NCBI GenBank assembly: GCA_017307285.1
Contig: JAFKFI010000075.1
Coordinates: 1-49,702 of the forward strand
Source of the DNA: Alphaproteobacteria bacterium
Lineage (GTDB): Bacteria > Pseudomonadota > Alphaproteobacteria > Acetobacterales > Acetobacteraceae
Reading direction: 5' to 3'
Length of the DNA: 49,702 nt
Shown: in pieces, positions 1 through 7,817 of the stretch
Position numbering within the stretch: the stretch's first letter is position 1
Layout: every line of letters begins with the position of its first letter
Made by a program: the position numbers and the translations under genes
The notes under the pieces: model-generated
Databases searched by the model: none
Seen by the model: the letters and a program-made list of their open reading frames with translations, nothing else
What the model was told of the DNA's origin: nothing

Positions 1-81
1 CAGATCGTGATGCGCAAGGTCGATGGTTGGCAAACCCTCGCCGAGCAGCCCTCAAAGCAGACAATTGACCTCGCAGCCTGA
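1..81 (+). CDS. C-terminal end of an unidentified gene (partial)
   Basis: An open frame runs in from the window edge and stops at TGA 79-81. The 26 visible residues contain DGWQTLAEQPS and end in TIDLAA. It overlaps the next rightward frame (23-646) in another register. Too little is present to name a family. It could be the true end of an upstream gene, which would make the early start of the next frame less likely, or it could be chance. Confidence 0.25.
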   Translation, partial: QIVMRKVDGWQTLAEQPSKQTIDLAA

Positions 82-646
82 TCCGCTCACCGTCATCACG
101 TCGGAGACGCCGCCCAGGCATTTTCAACACGATACGCGACGGCACCTCGGCAAGAGCTTCTCGCAGAGAGTCTGGGACAGGCTCACCGGACACGCGAAGA
201 TGCAGCGCATCCTGACCCGCGAGCGTGAGGTCGGACGGGCCGCCGAGGCGCGCGCGCCATTCGAGATCTCTCTCGTTATCCTGCAGATGACCGGACTGGA
301 CGATATTCCCATGATCGGCGGTGATGCCGACCATCCAATGGCCGGTCCCGACCCGATCATCCTTTCGGTGGATGTTGAGGACGAGTCATGGGAGCGCTTC
401 TTGGCCACGCCCCACGTGCAACTCGGCGACGAGGCTTTGACGCGCGAGGTCGAGGCATTCCTCATCCACAGCTTCAAGCCCGCCTATAATGAGATTCTCT
501 TCGATAATTATCCGAATATCTCCGGCGGAATGCGCTCAAAGGGATACAGCTGGACGGAGCTCGTTCTCGAACGTCTGCCCGCCTTTCTGTACACCGACCA
601 CTTCTCAATGGTGCCCACGATCGATGAGGAGCGCGGATCAGCATAG
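23..646 (+). CDS. Hypothetical protein, possibly GIY-YIG-like at its C-terminus
   Basis: A 207-residue frame opens at ATG 23, just after an in-frame stop at 8-10. The first 60 residues are Ser/Pro/Arg-rich and unlike a folded domain, so ATG 200 (residue 60) is a plausible true start. The C-terminal half has a motif near residues 142-160, EAFLIHSFKPAYN, followed by a YP and a conserved-looking GYSWTEL. This arrangement resembles the last helix and Asn of GIY-YIG-like nucleases, but I do not see a clear GIY...YIG pair, so the family is only a guess. It ends 250 bp before the convergent relaxase stop, and that gap holds nothing I can identify. Confidence 0.45.
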   Translation: MVGKPSPSSPQSRQLTSQPDPLTVITSETPPRHFQHDTRRHLGKSFSQRVWDRLTGHAKMQRILTREREVGRAAEARAPFEISLVILQMTGLDDIPMIGGDADHPMAGPDPIILSVDVEDESWERFLATPHVQLGDEALTREVEAFLIHSFKPAYNEILFDNYPNISGGMRSKGYSWTELVLERLPAFLYTDHFSMVPTIDEERGSA

Positions 647-898
647 CACGGGCCACGTTACCTGGATGGTGGCTTTTTGTAGAAGTGGACGTTTATGTCG
701 TGGACGACGAATGACCTGAAGCAGGTTGGAACTGCCACCTGGCAGCAGTCTCAACAAACGGCCGCTTTCCACCCCTCTGCCCGAAACCTGCCAGTCTCAT
801 TCCGGCCACTTGCCGTCGAGCGGATAGACTACGGGAAAGGCCAGCGTGGGGCGGCGGATCTTTCAACCGGTCTGCGCTATCGCTTTAGGTTTGGTGCA

Positions 899-3800
899 TC
901 AGGGCCCCGGGCTCATGGACCGCCATGGCACGGGAGCGACATCTGAAAGACGCAGTCTCGCCATCTCCGCTTCCGCCCGCAACGCCCGCAAATGTTGCAC
1001 TACCTCGCGCGCACGAAGGGTCTCACCCAGAATGCGGCCGTTCTCCTGAATCGCAGCGTCCAGGGAGGGTAGGTGTCGTCCGAGCTGCTCGTTGACGACA
1101 ATGGCCCTGACACGCCGGCTCGCCTTCACGCCCCAGTCCCGGTCCGCAAGAGTGGCCTTCTCCATGGCGTGATGCGCCCCAATGAAGGCGTCGATGGCGC
1201 GCTCTCGATCATGCCGGGCTGCGTTGAGGAGATCGATCCCGAGGGCCTTGTAGGGCTTCTCGGACATGTCCGCGGCTGCGCGCGCCCATAGCGTGTCCTG
1301 CGTGATTGGCGTGGCGTCGCCGACGGCCTGGCGGTGCCGCTCGGCCTCGTGCAGCGCGCCTTCGGAAATCAGCGTCCATGTGGTGCCGCGCGCTCGGCTT
1401 TCCGCGACGTAGCTCGTGAACCCGGTGACGCCAGACGTCCCGCGCGGCAGCGCGTTGATGTGCTCGTCGGACGTGAGACCCTGCGCCGCGTCGATCGTCA
1501 GCGCATGGCCGAGGCCCAGTAAGAGCCGGCCGGTTTCCTTGTCGGCAATGCGGCGCCAGTCGATGTCCGCAACCTCCCCCTTTGCCGTTCGAACACGCAG
1601 GCCGTGGTCGCCCTGGGAGAGGATCTCGACGACGTCGCCGTTGTTGCCGACCTGGTGTTCCTTTCCTCCAACGCTACCCCACGTCCGCCGGAAGAGCCGC
1701 ACTCGGTCGCCCGTGGCAAGAGGCAGTTCATACACGCGGCCGTTCTGGTCGATCGCTCTATGGACGGTCTCGGCGGCAGCAATCTCGCCCCGCTCCTTCA
1801 GCCGCCCACGGATCGCCTTGCTGATGTCGGCCGCGTCCTCGTTCGTGGGCGCGCTGATGGTGATGCCCCGCTTGCTTCCCGACGCGAGCAGGATATCCCG
1901 CCGTTCGATGTAGAGATTGGCAATCTGACCGACCACCTGGTCACGATCGCCGCCAAGAAGACGGGCATGGCCGTCCTCCCGCTTCATCTCCAAGGCGTCC
2001 TTGGCGTTGCCTTCCCTGAAGAGCGCGGCGATCTCGCGGCCGCGCCGGGTCACCTGCCGGACTGTCGTGAGCAGGACTGGCAGGGCTTCCGGAGGAAGAG
2101 CACGCCGCAGCAATTCGATGCTGTCGCCGGCCTCGATGGCCTGGGCCTGCTCCCGGTCCCCGAGCATCTTGATCGTCATGCCCGTCCGAACCTGCAACTC
2201 GAGGAGTTTGAGGAGAGGCCGCGGCCCGACCTGACTGACTTCATCGATCACCAAAACGGTGTTGCGGCTGACCGTGATATCGCCGCGCTCGATCATCGCC
2301 AGCAGCGGGGAAAGGGCAAAGGCGCGGTCGAGGCCAGCATCTCGCAGGGCGTCCGCCTGACGCCATGCGAGGGCGGTGCCGATCACCTCCCTGCCCTTCA
2401 CGTCGAACCGCTTGTCCGCTTTCCAAGCCGCAACGACAGGCTCGAGAATTGTCGTCTTGCCGACGCCGGCGGCGCCGGTCAGCAGGGTGAGCCGTCCTCC
2501 CTGCCCCAGCGCAAAGATCGCCGCCTCTTGGTCTCGAGAGAACCTGACCTTGCTGCGATCCATCGCCTGTCGCAGATCCGAGGAGGCGAGCGCGCCCGAC
2601 CGGTCCCGTGCGGTCGCATGGGCAAGGGTTTGCAGCCGCTCTTCGATTCTGACCTGCTTTGTGTTGCTGACCCGCAGCTTGTCGTCGAAGACGCCGACGA
2701 CGAGGCTGACGTGCTCGTCGCCGATGCGGATGCCGCGCGTTTCGATGAGCTCGACCCCCCGCTTGATGTCGGCTGGGCCGCCCGCGATGCCGGCGCCAAT
2801 GAGGCCGCGCGCGACATGCAGCCCGAGCTTCTCGTGGTCGATGACGGCGGCGGTACGGAACTCCTCGACCAGATGCCGGGCCGCGAAGCGATAGGCTTGT
2901 TCGAACCGTTCCTCGTCGCTCAGCTTTACGTGGGTCGTCTCGCCGATGACGCTCTCGTGCTTCCAGCCCAGCGCATCGGCCTGCTCGCGCCACAGCCGGC
3001 GCTCATCGGCCTTCACCTTGCCCAGCCGTCCCTCGGCGCTGGCCTCCTCGACGATATCGAGTTTGCGTTCGGCGGAGAGGTCATCCCACGACAGGCCCTG
3101 GCGCTCCGCGAAGGTCCGGGCTTTGTGCAGGATCTGCCTGTCGCGCTTGCTGAAGACCCGGCCGATGTCCCCTGGGACGCTCTCGATGATGACCGCCTGT
3201 TCGTTCTCGTTGTAGCCGACCTGGATGCCTAGGCGGCGCAGCTCGTCGGCCAGCACTGCCTGGAAATAGGCGCCGAACTCCTTGATCCGGTTGTCGGTTA
3301 GCGCCCGGAGGTCGAGCGACCCGATCCGACCGTCCGCGGTCGCGACGATGTTCATGAGAAAATGGTGGATGTGCGCGTGCGGATCGCCGGCGACCGGCGC
3401 GTCGAAGAGGTAGGTTTGCCCGTCCGACCCGTCCTGGACCTGCAGGGTGGGCCTGGCCGTGTGGTGCCGGAAGGAGATCCATCCGACCGCCCCGGGATCG
3501 GCACCGTCCTCGCCACCCTTTCCGCGACGTGCCCAGCCGACTTCCTGGGCGACGTAGCGCATGGCGCGGTCGGCCGCACGGTCGATGGCGTTCCAGATCA
3601 GTGCCGACTCTGCGGCCGTGGGGGCGAACTCGGCCGCGAGCGTGACGGACTTGTCAGGGCTGAACACCAGGTCCACCCCCGACAGCTTGCGGGAGTGAGC
3701 GGACCAGGCCTTGCCGTTGTCAGCCCGGCGCGCCTCGAACAGACGCGCCATCTCGGCGTCTCGGGGCATCTGGCTCGGGTCGATGCCGATTGCCTTGGCC

Positions 3801-3997
3801 AGGGTCGCTGGCATGTCCGGTCGCCAGGCCGCGCGGCTGTCCCGGCCGGTGTAATAGGCGGTGAGGCGTCCGCCTTCCTCGAGCGTCCGGCCAGCGGCGT
3901 CGACTGGCGCCGGGTAAATCGGCTCCGGAGTGTTTTCCGTGAAATACCGCAAGAGCAGCCTGCCAGCAGAGGCGGCGGCGATCTTGCGGAAGTTCAT
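899..3997 (-). CDS. MobF-family conjugative relaxase-helicase (TraI/TrwC-like)
   Basis: It would nick oriT and unwind the transferred strand during conjugation. The N-terminal TrwC-type relaxase domain (about 1-300) has a candidate catalytic Tyr at residue 19 (RLLLRYF) and the metal-binding cluster HAHIHH at 207-212. The SF1 helicase part has Walker A GAAGVGKTT at 508-516 and Walker B DEVSQ at 585-589, and is followed by a basic helical tail. At about 1030 residues it is typical of alphaproteobacterial MobF proteins, though shorter than F TraI. (Residue numbers count from a possible GTG at 4000.) ATG 3997 is preferred because its A overlaps the TGA of the upstream small gene (TGATG), suggesting translational coupling. 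It is transcribed away from the cargo island. Numerous long frames on the opposite strand here are GC-driven shadows. Confidence 0.93.
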   Translation of the reverse strand: MNFRKIAAASAGRLLLRYFTENTPEPIYPAPVDAAGRTLEEGGRLTAYYTGRDSRAAWRPDMPATLAKAIGIDPSQMPRDAEMARLFEARRADNGKAWSAHSRKLSGVDLVFSPDKSVTLAAEFAPTAAESALIWNAIDRAADRAMRYVAQEVGWARRGKGGEDGADPGAVGWISFRHHTARPTLQVQDGSDGQTYLFDAPVAGDPHAHIHHFLMNIVATADGRIGSLDLRALTDNRIKEFGAYFQAVLADELRRLGIQVGYNENEQAVIIESVPGDIGRVFSKRDRQILHKARTFAERQGLSWDDLSAERKLDIVEEASAEGRLGKVKADERRLWREQADALGWKHESVIGETTHVKLSDEERFEQAYRFAARHLVEEFRTAAVIDHEKLGLHVARGLIGAGIAGGPADIKRGVELIETRGIRIGDEHVSLVVGVFDDKLRVSNTKQVRIEERLQTLAHATARDRSGALASSDLRQAMDRSKVRFSRDQEAAIFALGQGGRLTLLTGAAGVGKTTILEPVVAAWKADKRFDVKGREVIGTALAWRQADALRDAGLDRAFALSPLLAMIERGDITVSRNTVLVIDEVSQVGPRPLLKLLELQVRTGMTIKMLGDREQAQAIEAGDSIELLRRALPPEALPVLLTTVRQVTRRGREIAALFREGNAKDALEMKREDGHARLLGGDRDQVVGQIANLYIERRDILLASGSKRGITISAPTNEDAADISKAIRGRLKERGEIAAAETVHRAIDQNGRVYELPLATGDRVRLFRRTWGSVGGKEHQVGNNGDVVEILSQGDHGLRVRTAKGEVADIDWRRIADKETGRLLLGLGHALTIDAAQGLTSDEHINALPRGTSGVTGFTSYVAESRARGTTWTLISEGALHEAERHRQAVGDATPITQDTLWARAAADMSEKPYKALGIDLLNAARHDRERAIDAFIGAHHAMEKATLADRDWGVKASRRVRAIVVNEQLGRHLPSLDAAIQENGRILGETLRAREVVQHLRALRAEAEMARLRLSDVAPVPWRSMSPGP

Positions 3998-4311
3998 CAC
4001 GAACGACGCGTCCCGTTCTGAACAGCGTGACCATTTGCCGCAGGTCCCGCTCCGTCGTTTGGCAGCGTAGGCAGTCGGTCCAGGATAGCCCCCTGGTCAG
4101 TTGCTATCTGGCGGAGGAGGACGAGCGCGTCGCGCTGTTGTGCGACGAGTGCGGCGATGAGGTCTTCGAGGGTTGGCCCTTCGCGCTCGGGTTTATTCAC
4201 CAGGAGGCTGACCAGGGCACGTAGCAGTTCCAGGCATTCGCGTGTCTGTTCGCGGATGATGGTGAGGTCTGATTCACCCCCGTCGCCAGTAGCGTTGGCC
4301 CCTTGTTTCAT
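3997..4311 (-). CDS. Small relaxosome accessory-like protein upstream of relaxase
   Basis: A 104-residue acidic, helical protein with a Leu-rich centre (ECLELLRALVSLL) and a Gln/Leu-rich helix around residues 57-70. I recognise no domain. It lies directly upstream of the relaxase, and its TGA overlaps the relaxase ATG by one base, so the two are very likely made together. Its position matches that of TraJ/MobC-type oriT-binding partners in other elements. That role is inferred from location only. The start is ATG with GGAGACGG just upstream on the minus strand. Confidence 0.7.
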   Translation of the reverse strand: MKQGANATGDGGESDLTIIREQTRECLELLRALVSLLVNKPEREGPTLEDLIAALVAQQRDALVLLRQIATDQGAILDRLPTLPNDGAGPAANGHAVQNGTRRS

Positions 4312-4422
4312 GCACCGTCTCCTTTGTCGGCGGTATCATCGGCATGTTGCGTGCGAATGGCGGCAAAGGACGGAGCCACAGCGATTCCAGAGCGCAAGAA
4401 GGGCGCGGCGCAAAGAATCTTC

Positions 4423-4444
4423 TACAAGTGCAAGATTTCTTGTA
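4423..4444. promoter_or_regulatory. Short inverted repeat before the CARF-sigma54 activator gene
   Basis: TACAAG (4423-4428) and CTTGTA (4439-4444) form a perfect 6-bp inverted repeat in an AT-richer stretch ending 10 bases before ATG 4455. It lies in the 143-bp space between divergent genes and could be an operator or part of a promoter. I see no convincing -35/-10 pair. Confidence 0.3.
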
Positions 4445-4454
4445 ATCTCTCTAC

Positions 4455-5957
4455 ATGATGCGAGTTCTGATTGCTTGGGTCGGCGTGTCCGACCTTCTGG
4501 GTCCTTCAAAGGAGGCAACTGGCGACGTTGGACCCGTCGCGCAGGCGGTCGAAGTGCGCGGGTTCGATCGAGTGGTGCTTCTCGAGAGCTTCAGCAAGGC
4601 CGAGCACCAAAACATGCTCCAGCCTTACGTTTCATGGCTCAAGGCACGGACGAAAGTGGAGGTCATCGAGCGACCCGAAGTGCTCGGCGGCCCGACGGAT
4701 TGGGGCGGGATCTACAAGGCCGCGCTCGGCGCCTGCCAAGCACAAGAGAAGGATGCGGCGCTGACATTTCACCTTAGCCCTGGCTCGCCGCCGATGGCCG
4801 CCGTATGGCTGCTCCTCGGCAAGACGGTCTTCTCTGCCGAGCTGATAGAGTCGTCGCGCGAGCATGGCGTGAAGACGGTCACGGTGCCGTTTGACATCGC
4901 AGCCGAGTTCTTGCCCGACCTGCTACGTGAGCCGGACGAGCGGCTCCGCAGCCAAAGCACAGCGGAATCGCCATCTGCACCAGAGTTCAAGGACATCATC
5001 CACCGAAGCAAAGTGATGGCGCGCCTGATCCAGCGGGCGCGCCGGGTGGCACTTCGGAATGTGCCCGTCCTCATCGAGGGCGAGACGGGCACGGGTAAGG
5101 AGCTGCTTGCCAAAGCCATTCACCAAGCGAGTTCACGTCGCAAAAAGCCATTTATCCCGGTGAACTGCGGTGCGATTCCTGAAAGCCTAGTCGACGCTGA
5201 GCTGTTCGGCGTGCTCAAGGGAGTTGGAACCGGAGTCGACGCGCGGAAAGGCTACTTCGAGGCGGCTGACGGCGGGACCCTCTTTCTCGACGAGCTCGGC
5301 GAGCTGCCCCTGGCAGCTCAGGTGAAGCTTCTGCGGGTGCTGCAGGAGGGCGAGGTGACGCCCCTCGGAGCCCGCGAGCCCAAGAGGATCAACGTGCGGG
5401 TGATCGCGGCGACAAATCGGACAGTTATCCAGGAGGTCGAGGCCGGACGGTTCCGCGAGGACCTCTTTTATCGGCTCGCTGTCGCCGTGCTGAAGCTGCC
5501 CCCGCTGCGGGAGAGGCCAGGTGACACCGGACTCCTGGTCGACGAACTATTGAAGGTGGTTAACAATGAGGCGGAGGCCGAGCCGGGCTACGTCCACAAG
5601 AACCTTTCTATTGGCGCAAGAAATCTTGTTGTCGCCCATCCATGGCCCGGCAACGTCCGCGAGTTGTTGCTCACCCTGAAGCGCGCCGCCATCTGGAGCG
5701 ACGGTGGCACGATCTCCGCAGAAGACATTCGCGAATCCCTCCTCGCGCTGCCGCACACACAGCGGCACGAGGTTCTCGGGCGACCCCTCGGCAGCAGCCT
5801 TAACCTACAGGAAATATTGAAAGAAGTGGCACAGCACTACCTCGGCCGTGCGCTCCGTGACGCGGCGGGTAACAAAGCGCGTGCCGCGGAGTTGGTCGGC
5901 GCACCGAGCTACCAGACGCTCTCAAACTGGCTGAAGAAGTACGACGTGGAGGCATGA
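4455..5957 (+). CDS. RtcR-type sigma54 activator with N-terminal CARF domain
   Basis: This is a sigma54-dependent enhancer-binding protein of 500 residues. Residues 1-150 look like a CARF Rossmann domain: a first strand MRVLIAWVG and a TFHLSPGSPPMAAVW loop at about 104-118, as in RtcR and CRISPR-linked ligand sensors. The AAA+ core has Walker A GETGTGKE at 209-216, Walker B GGTLFLDE at 273-280 and arginine-finger region FREDLFYRL at 333-341. A Fis-like HTH ends the protein (about 470-500). The GAFTGA loop that touches sigma54 reads GVGTGV (256-261): the Thr is kept, the Phe is lost. The gene faces a strong sigma54 promoter 20 bp past its stop, so it most likely switches on the downstream operon when its CARF domain binds a ligand. 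RtcR proper regulates rtcBA RNA repair, and no rtcA or rtcB is present here. ATG 4455 and ATG 4458 are both possible starts. Confidence 0.9.
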   Translation: MMRVLIAWVGVSDLLGPSKEATGDVGPVAQAVEVRGFDRVVLLESFSKAEHQNMLQPYVSWLKARTKVEVIERPEVLGGPTDWGGIYKAALGACQAQEKDAALTFHLSPGSPPMAAVWLLLGKTVFSAELIESSREHGVKTVTVPFDIAAEFLPDLLREPDERLRSQSTAESPSAPEFKDIIHRSKVMARLIQRARRVALRNVPVLIEGETGTGKELLAKAIHQASSRRKKPFIPVNCGAIPESLVDAELFGVLKGVGTGVDARKGYFEAADGGTLFLDELGELPLAAQVKLLRVLQEGEVTPLGAREPKRINVRVIAATNRTVIQEVEAGRFREDLFYRLAVAVLKLPPLRERPGDTGLLVDELLKVVNNEAEAEPGYVHKNLSIGARNLVVAHPWPGNVRELLLTLKRAAIWSDGGTISAEDIRESLLALPHTQRHEVLGRPLGSSLNLQEILKEVAQHYLGRALRDAAGNKARAAELVGAPSYQTLSNWLKKYDVEA

Positions 5958-5977
5958 CCTTCACGTATTTCGAATGC

Positions 5978-5993
5978 TGGCACGCCAGTTGCG
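5978..5993 (+). promoter_or_regulatory. Sigma54 (-24/-12) promoter of the island operon
   Basis: TGGCACG-CCAG-TTGCG matches the consensus TGGCACG-N4-TTGC, with the invariant GG (5979-5980) and GC (5991-5992) exactly 10 bases apart. The predicted transcription start is near 6004. It lies 20 bp after the stop of the sigma54 activator gene and before the first operon gene, so the regulator and its target are adjacent and co-directional. Confidence 0.9.
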
Positions 5994-6007
5994 ATTGGTG
6001 TCTTCGC

Positions 6008-6035
6008 CAACGCCAACCCCGTGAGGGTGGTGTTG
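6008..6035 (+). promoter_or_regulatory. Leader hairpin at the predicted 5' end of the operon mRNA
   Basis: CAAC-GCC-A-ACCC (6008-6019) can pair with GGGT-GGT-GTTG (6025-6035) around the loop CGTGA, with one G-U pair and one bulged A. The stem would begin about four bases from the predicted transcript start and end six bases before the CCAGGAG ribosome-binding site (6039-6045) of the first gene. A 5' stem like this could protect the mRNA or tune translation. Confidence 0.5.
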
Positions 6036-6051
6036 AACCAGGAGACTCAAC

Positions 6052-6393
6052 ATGAATGCCAACGACAACCTCTTCGAGACGTCCGGAGCCGAAGTCCGGT
6101 TCACCCTCACCAACCACGCTAAGGACCGCATGACCACGCGCGCGCTCCGCGCCGACGCAATTAACGCCGCGCTGGCCTACGGGCGCGTTGTCTGCGTCCG
6201 TGGCGCCGACATCTACGTAATCGGCCGGAAGGAAATCGCCCGCTACGCCAAGGAACGCATAGACCTCTCTGCCTACGATGGGGTTCAGGTCGTCACCGCC
6301 GACGGCGTCATTCTGACCTTGTACCGCAACCGCTGCTTCAACAGGCTCCGCGACCGCCGCACGCACCGCTGCCCGCTCGCCTTCGCGGCGTAG
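6052..6393 (+). CDS. DUF4258-like small protein, first gene of sigma54 operon
   Basis: This 113-residue protein shows the DUF4258 pattern: a helix with HAKDRMTTR near residue 23, a Gly-containing turn (LAYGRVV), alternating strands, and a final strand GVILTLYRN near 90-98. Some workers relate such small alpha-beta proteins to the RelE/BrnT-like RNase toxins. That link is a hypothesis here, because no catalytic residue can be fixed by eye. CCAGGAG at 6039-6045 gives a good ribosome-binding site, seven bases before ATG. As the first product of a stress-induced operon it could be an RNA-cleaving effector or a signal modifier. The tail is Arg/His-rich. The gene is followed 30 bp later by the vWA gene. 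Confidence 0.75.
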   Translation: MNANDNLFETSGAEVRFTLTNHAKDRMTTRALRADAINAALAYGRVVCVRGADIYVIGRKEIARYAKERIDLSAYDGVQVVTADGVILTLYRNRCFNRLRDRRTHRCPLAFAA

Positions 6394-6423
6394 TCCGCAA
6401 CACAAGACCAAAAAGAGCAAATC

Positions 6424-7083
6424 ATGACATCACAGCTCAAAGAGTTCATCTCCTCGGCCGCGCGCCCACTCCCCGTCATCCTCCTCGCTGACGTAAGCGG
6501 AAGCATGGCGGCTGAAGGGAAGATCGAAGCCCTCAACCAGTCCGTCCGCGAGATGCTCGCGACATTCGGGTCGACCGACGATCTTCGCGCCGAGATCCAC
6601 GTCGCCATCGTTACCTTCGGTGGCGAGGCCAAGCTTCACACCCCACTTCAGCCCGCAAGCGCGGTGAACTGGAACGACATGGTGGCCGATGGCGGCACGC
6701 CGATGGGCCAGGCGATGACGCTGGCGGCTGACATTATCGACGACAAGGAGAAGGTCCCGGGGCGCGCTTATCGCCCCACCGTCGTTCTCATCTCCGATGG
6801 CTGGCCGACCGACGCATGGCAGATGGGTCTCGAACGCATGACCAAACAAGGGCGCGCGCAGAAGGCGGACCGCATGGCGCTCGCAATCGGCGGCGATGCA
6901 GACACCGAAATGCTGCGGCGCTTCCTGAACGACGAGAAGAAGCAAGTCTTGGTCGCTGCGGATGCCCGCCGCCTCAAGGAATTCTTTCAGTTCGTTACGA
7001 TGTCCATCACGACGCGTTCGCGGAGTGCGAACCCGAATGAAGTTCCGCAGATGCAGAACCCGTTCGATCTCGATCGCGTATGA
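6424..7083 (+). CDS. vWA-domain protein (TerY-like), member of kinase/phosphatase triad
   Basis: A 219-residue, single-domain von Willebrand A protein of the TerY type. The metal-ion-dependent adhesion site is complete: DVSGSM at 23-28, Thr92 in GGTPMG, and Asp125 in ISDGWPTD. It has no signal peptide or membrane helix, so it is cytoplasmic. Its stop overlaps the start of the PP2C gene (ATGA at 7080), and the kinase gene follows the same way. This is the TerY-P triad (vWA, PP2C, kinase with zinc ribbon) described by comparative genomics in tellurite/stress gene neighbourhoods. The vWA protein probably assembles the complex through Mg2+-dependent binding to a partner. The last 25 residues are basic, then end NPFDLDRV. 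Confidence 0.9.
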   Translation: MTSQLKEFISSAARPLPVILLADVSGSMAAEGKIEALNQSVREMLATFGSTDDLRAEIHVAIVTFGGEAKLHTPLQPASAVNWNDMVADGGTPMGQAMTLAADIIDDKEKVPGRAYRPTVVLISDGWPTDAWQMGLERMTKQGRAQKADRMALAIGGDADTEMLRRFLNDEKKQVLVAADARRLKEFFQFVTMSITTRSRSANPNEVPQMQNPFDLDRV

Positions 7084-7817
7084 GAACAACGGGAATGTGG
7101 AGCGTCATGGGAGCCAGCGTTCGAGGCCCAGAACATCGCAGGCACGGTCAGCCCAACCAGGATGCTTGGTTGGGGCGCCTCGGGCACGGTACTGCGCTTG
7201 CGGTCGTTTGCGATGGTCTGGGGAGCCGCCCTCATTCCGCGGGCGGGTCGCGTGAGGCATGCCGCGCCGTCGCCGACGCTGTTCGCCACTGGGCTAATCT
7301 TCCTGAAGCCCCGCCTGAGCTCCTACTGAGACTCATTCACGCGCTGTGGAACATGCGCGTGCACCAGAATGGCCGCGACGAGAGCGCGACCACCTGCATG
7401 TTCGCTGTCACGATGAAGGACCGGCCTTTGCTGCTTGCGCAACTCGGCGACGGCCTGGTGATGTTGAAGACGCCCGCGGGGACGACCACTCTGGAGCCGC
7501 CGAGTGAGCGCTTCGGAAATGCGACGACGGGCCTGGGCGTCGCCTCGGATGTTCGCGAGTGGCGGCTCCACCTCGAGCCGAATTTCACAGGGGCTGCATC
7601 CATCCTGCTTGCCACGGACGGCGTCGCCGATGACCTAGTGCCAGAGAAGCGCGCCGAGTTCCTGACGGTCCTCGTTACGAAGTACGGGTTACGCCCTGCT
7701 GCAGCAAGGTCACGCGCCATTGCGAAGCAGCTTCGTGACTGGCCGACGCCTCGGCATCGCGACGACAAGACGGTGGCCGTGCTCTGGAATGACGCCACGA
7801 CGGAGGCATCCGAATGA
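7080..7817 (+). CDS. PP2C-family protein Ser/Thr phosphatase
   Basis: A 245-residue metal-dependent phosphatase. The motifs are in order: QPNQDAW (24-30), the core metal site CDGLGS (44-49), SAGGS, LGDG (122-125), LATDGVADDL (178-187), and a final RDDKTVAVLW. It overlaps the vWA gene by ATGA at its start and the kinase gene by ATGA at its end (7814-7817). Both overlaps imply near-equal synthesis. Its most likely substrate is the adjacent kinase, or whatever that kinase phosphorylates, making an on/off pair. Confidence 0.92.
   Translation: MRTTGMWSVMGASVRGPEHRRHGQPNQDAWLGRLGHGTALAVVCDGLGSRPHSAGGSREACRAVADAVRHWANLPEAPPELLLRLIHALWNMRVHQNGRDESATTCMFAVTMKDRPLLLAQLGDGLVMLKTPAGTTTLEPPSERFGNATTGLGVASDVREWRLHLEPNFTGAASILLATDGVADDLVPEKRAEFLTVLVTKYGLRPAAARSRAIAKQLRDWPTPRHRDDKTVAVLWNDATTEASE

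Noticed and set aside
1604-3232. A 542-residue open frame on the plus strand inside the relaxase gene.
   Set aside because: It mirrors the relaxase codon pattern in GC-rich DNA, has no domain, and lies wholly inside a well-supported gene.
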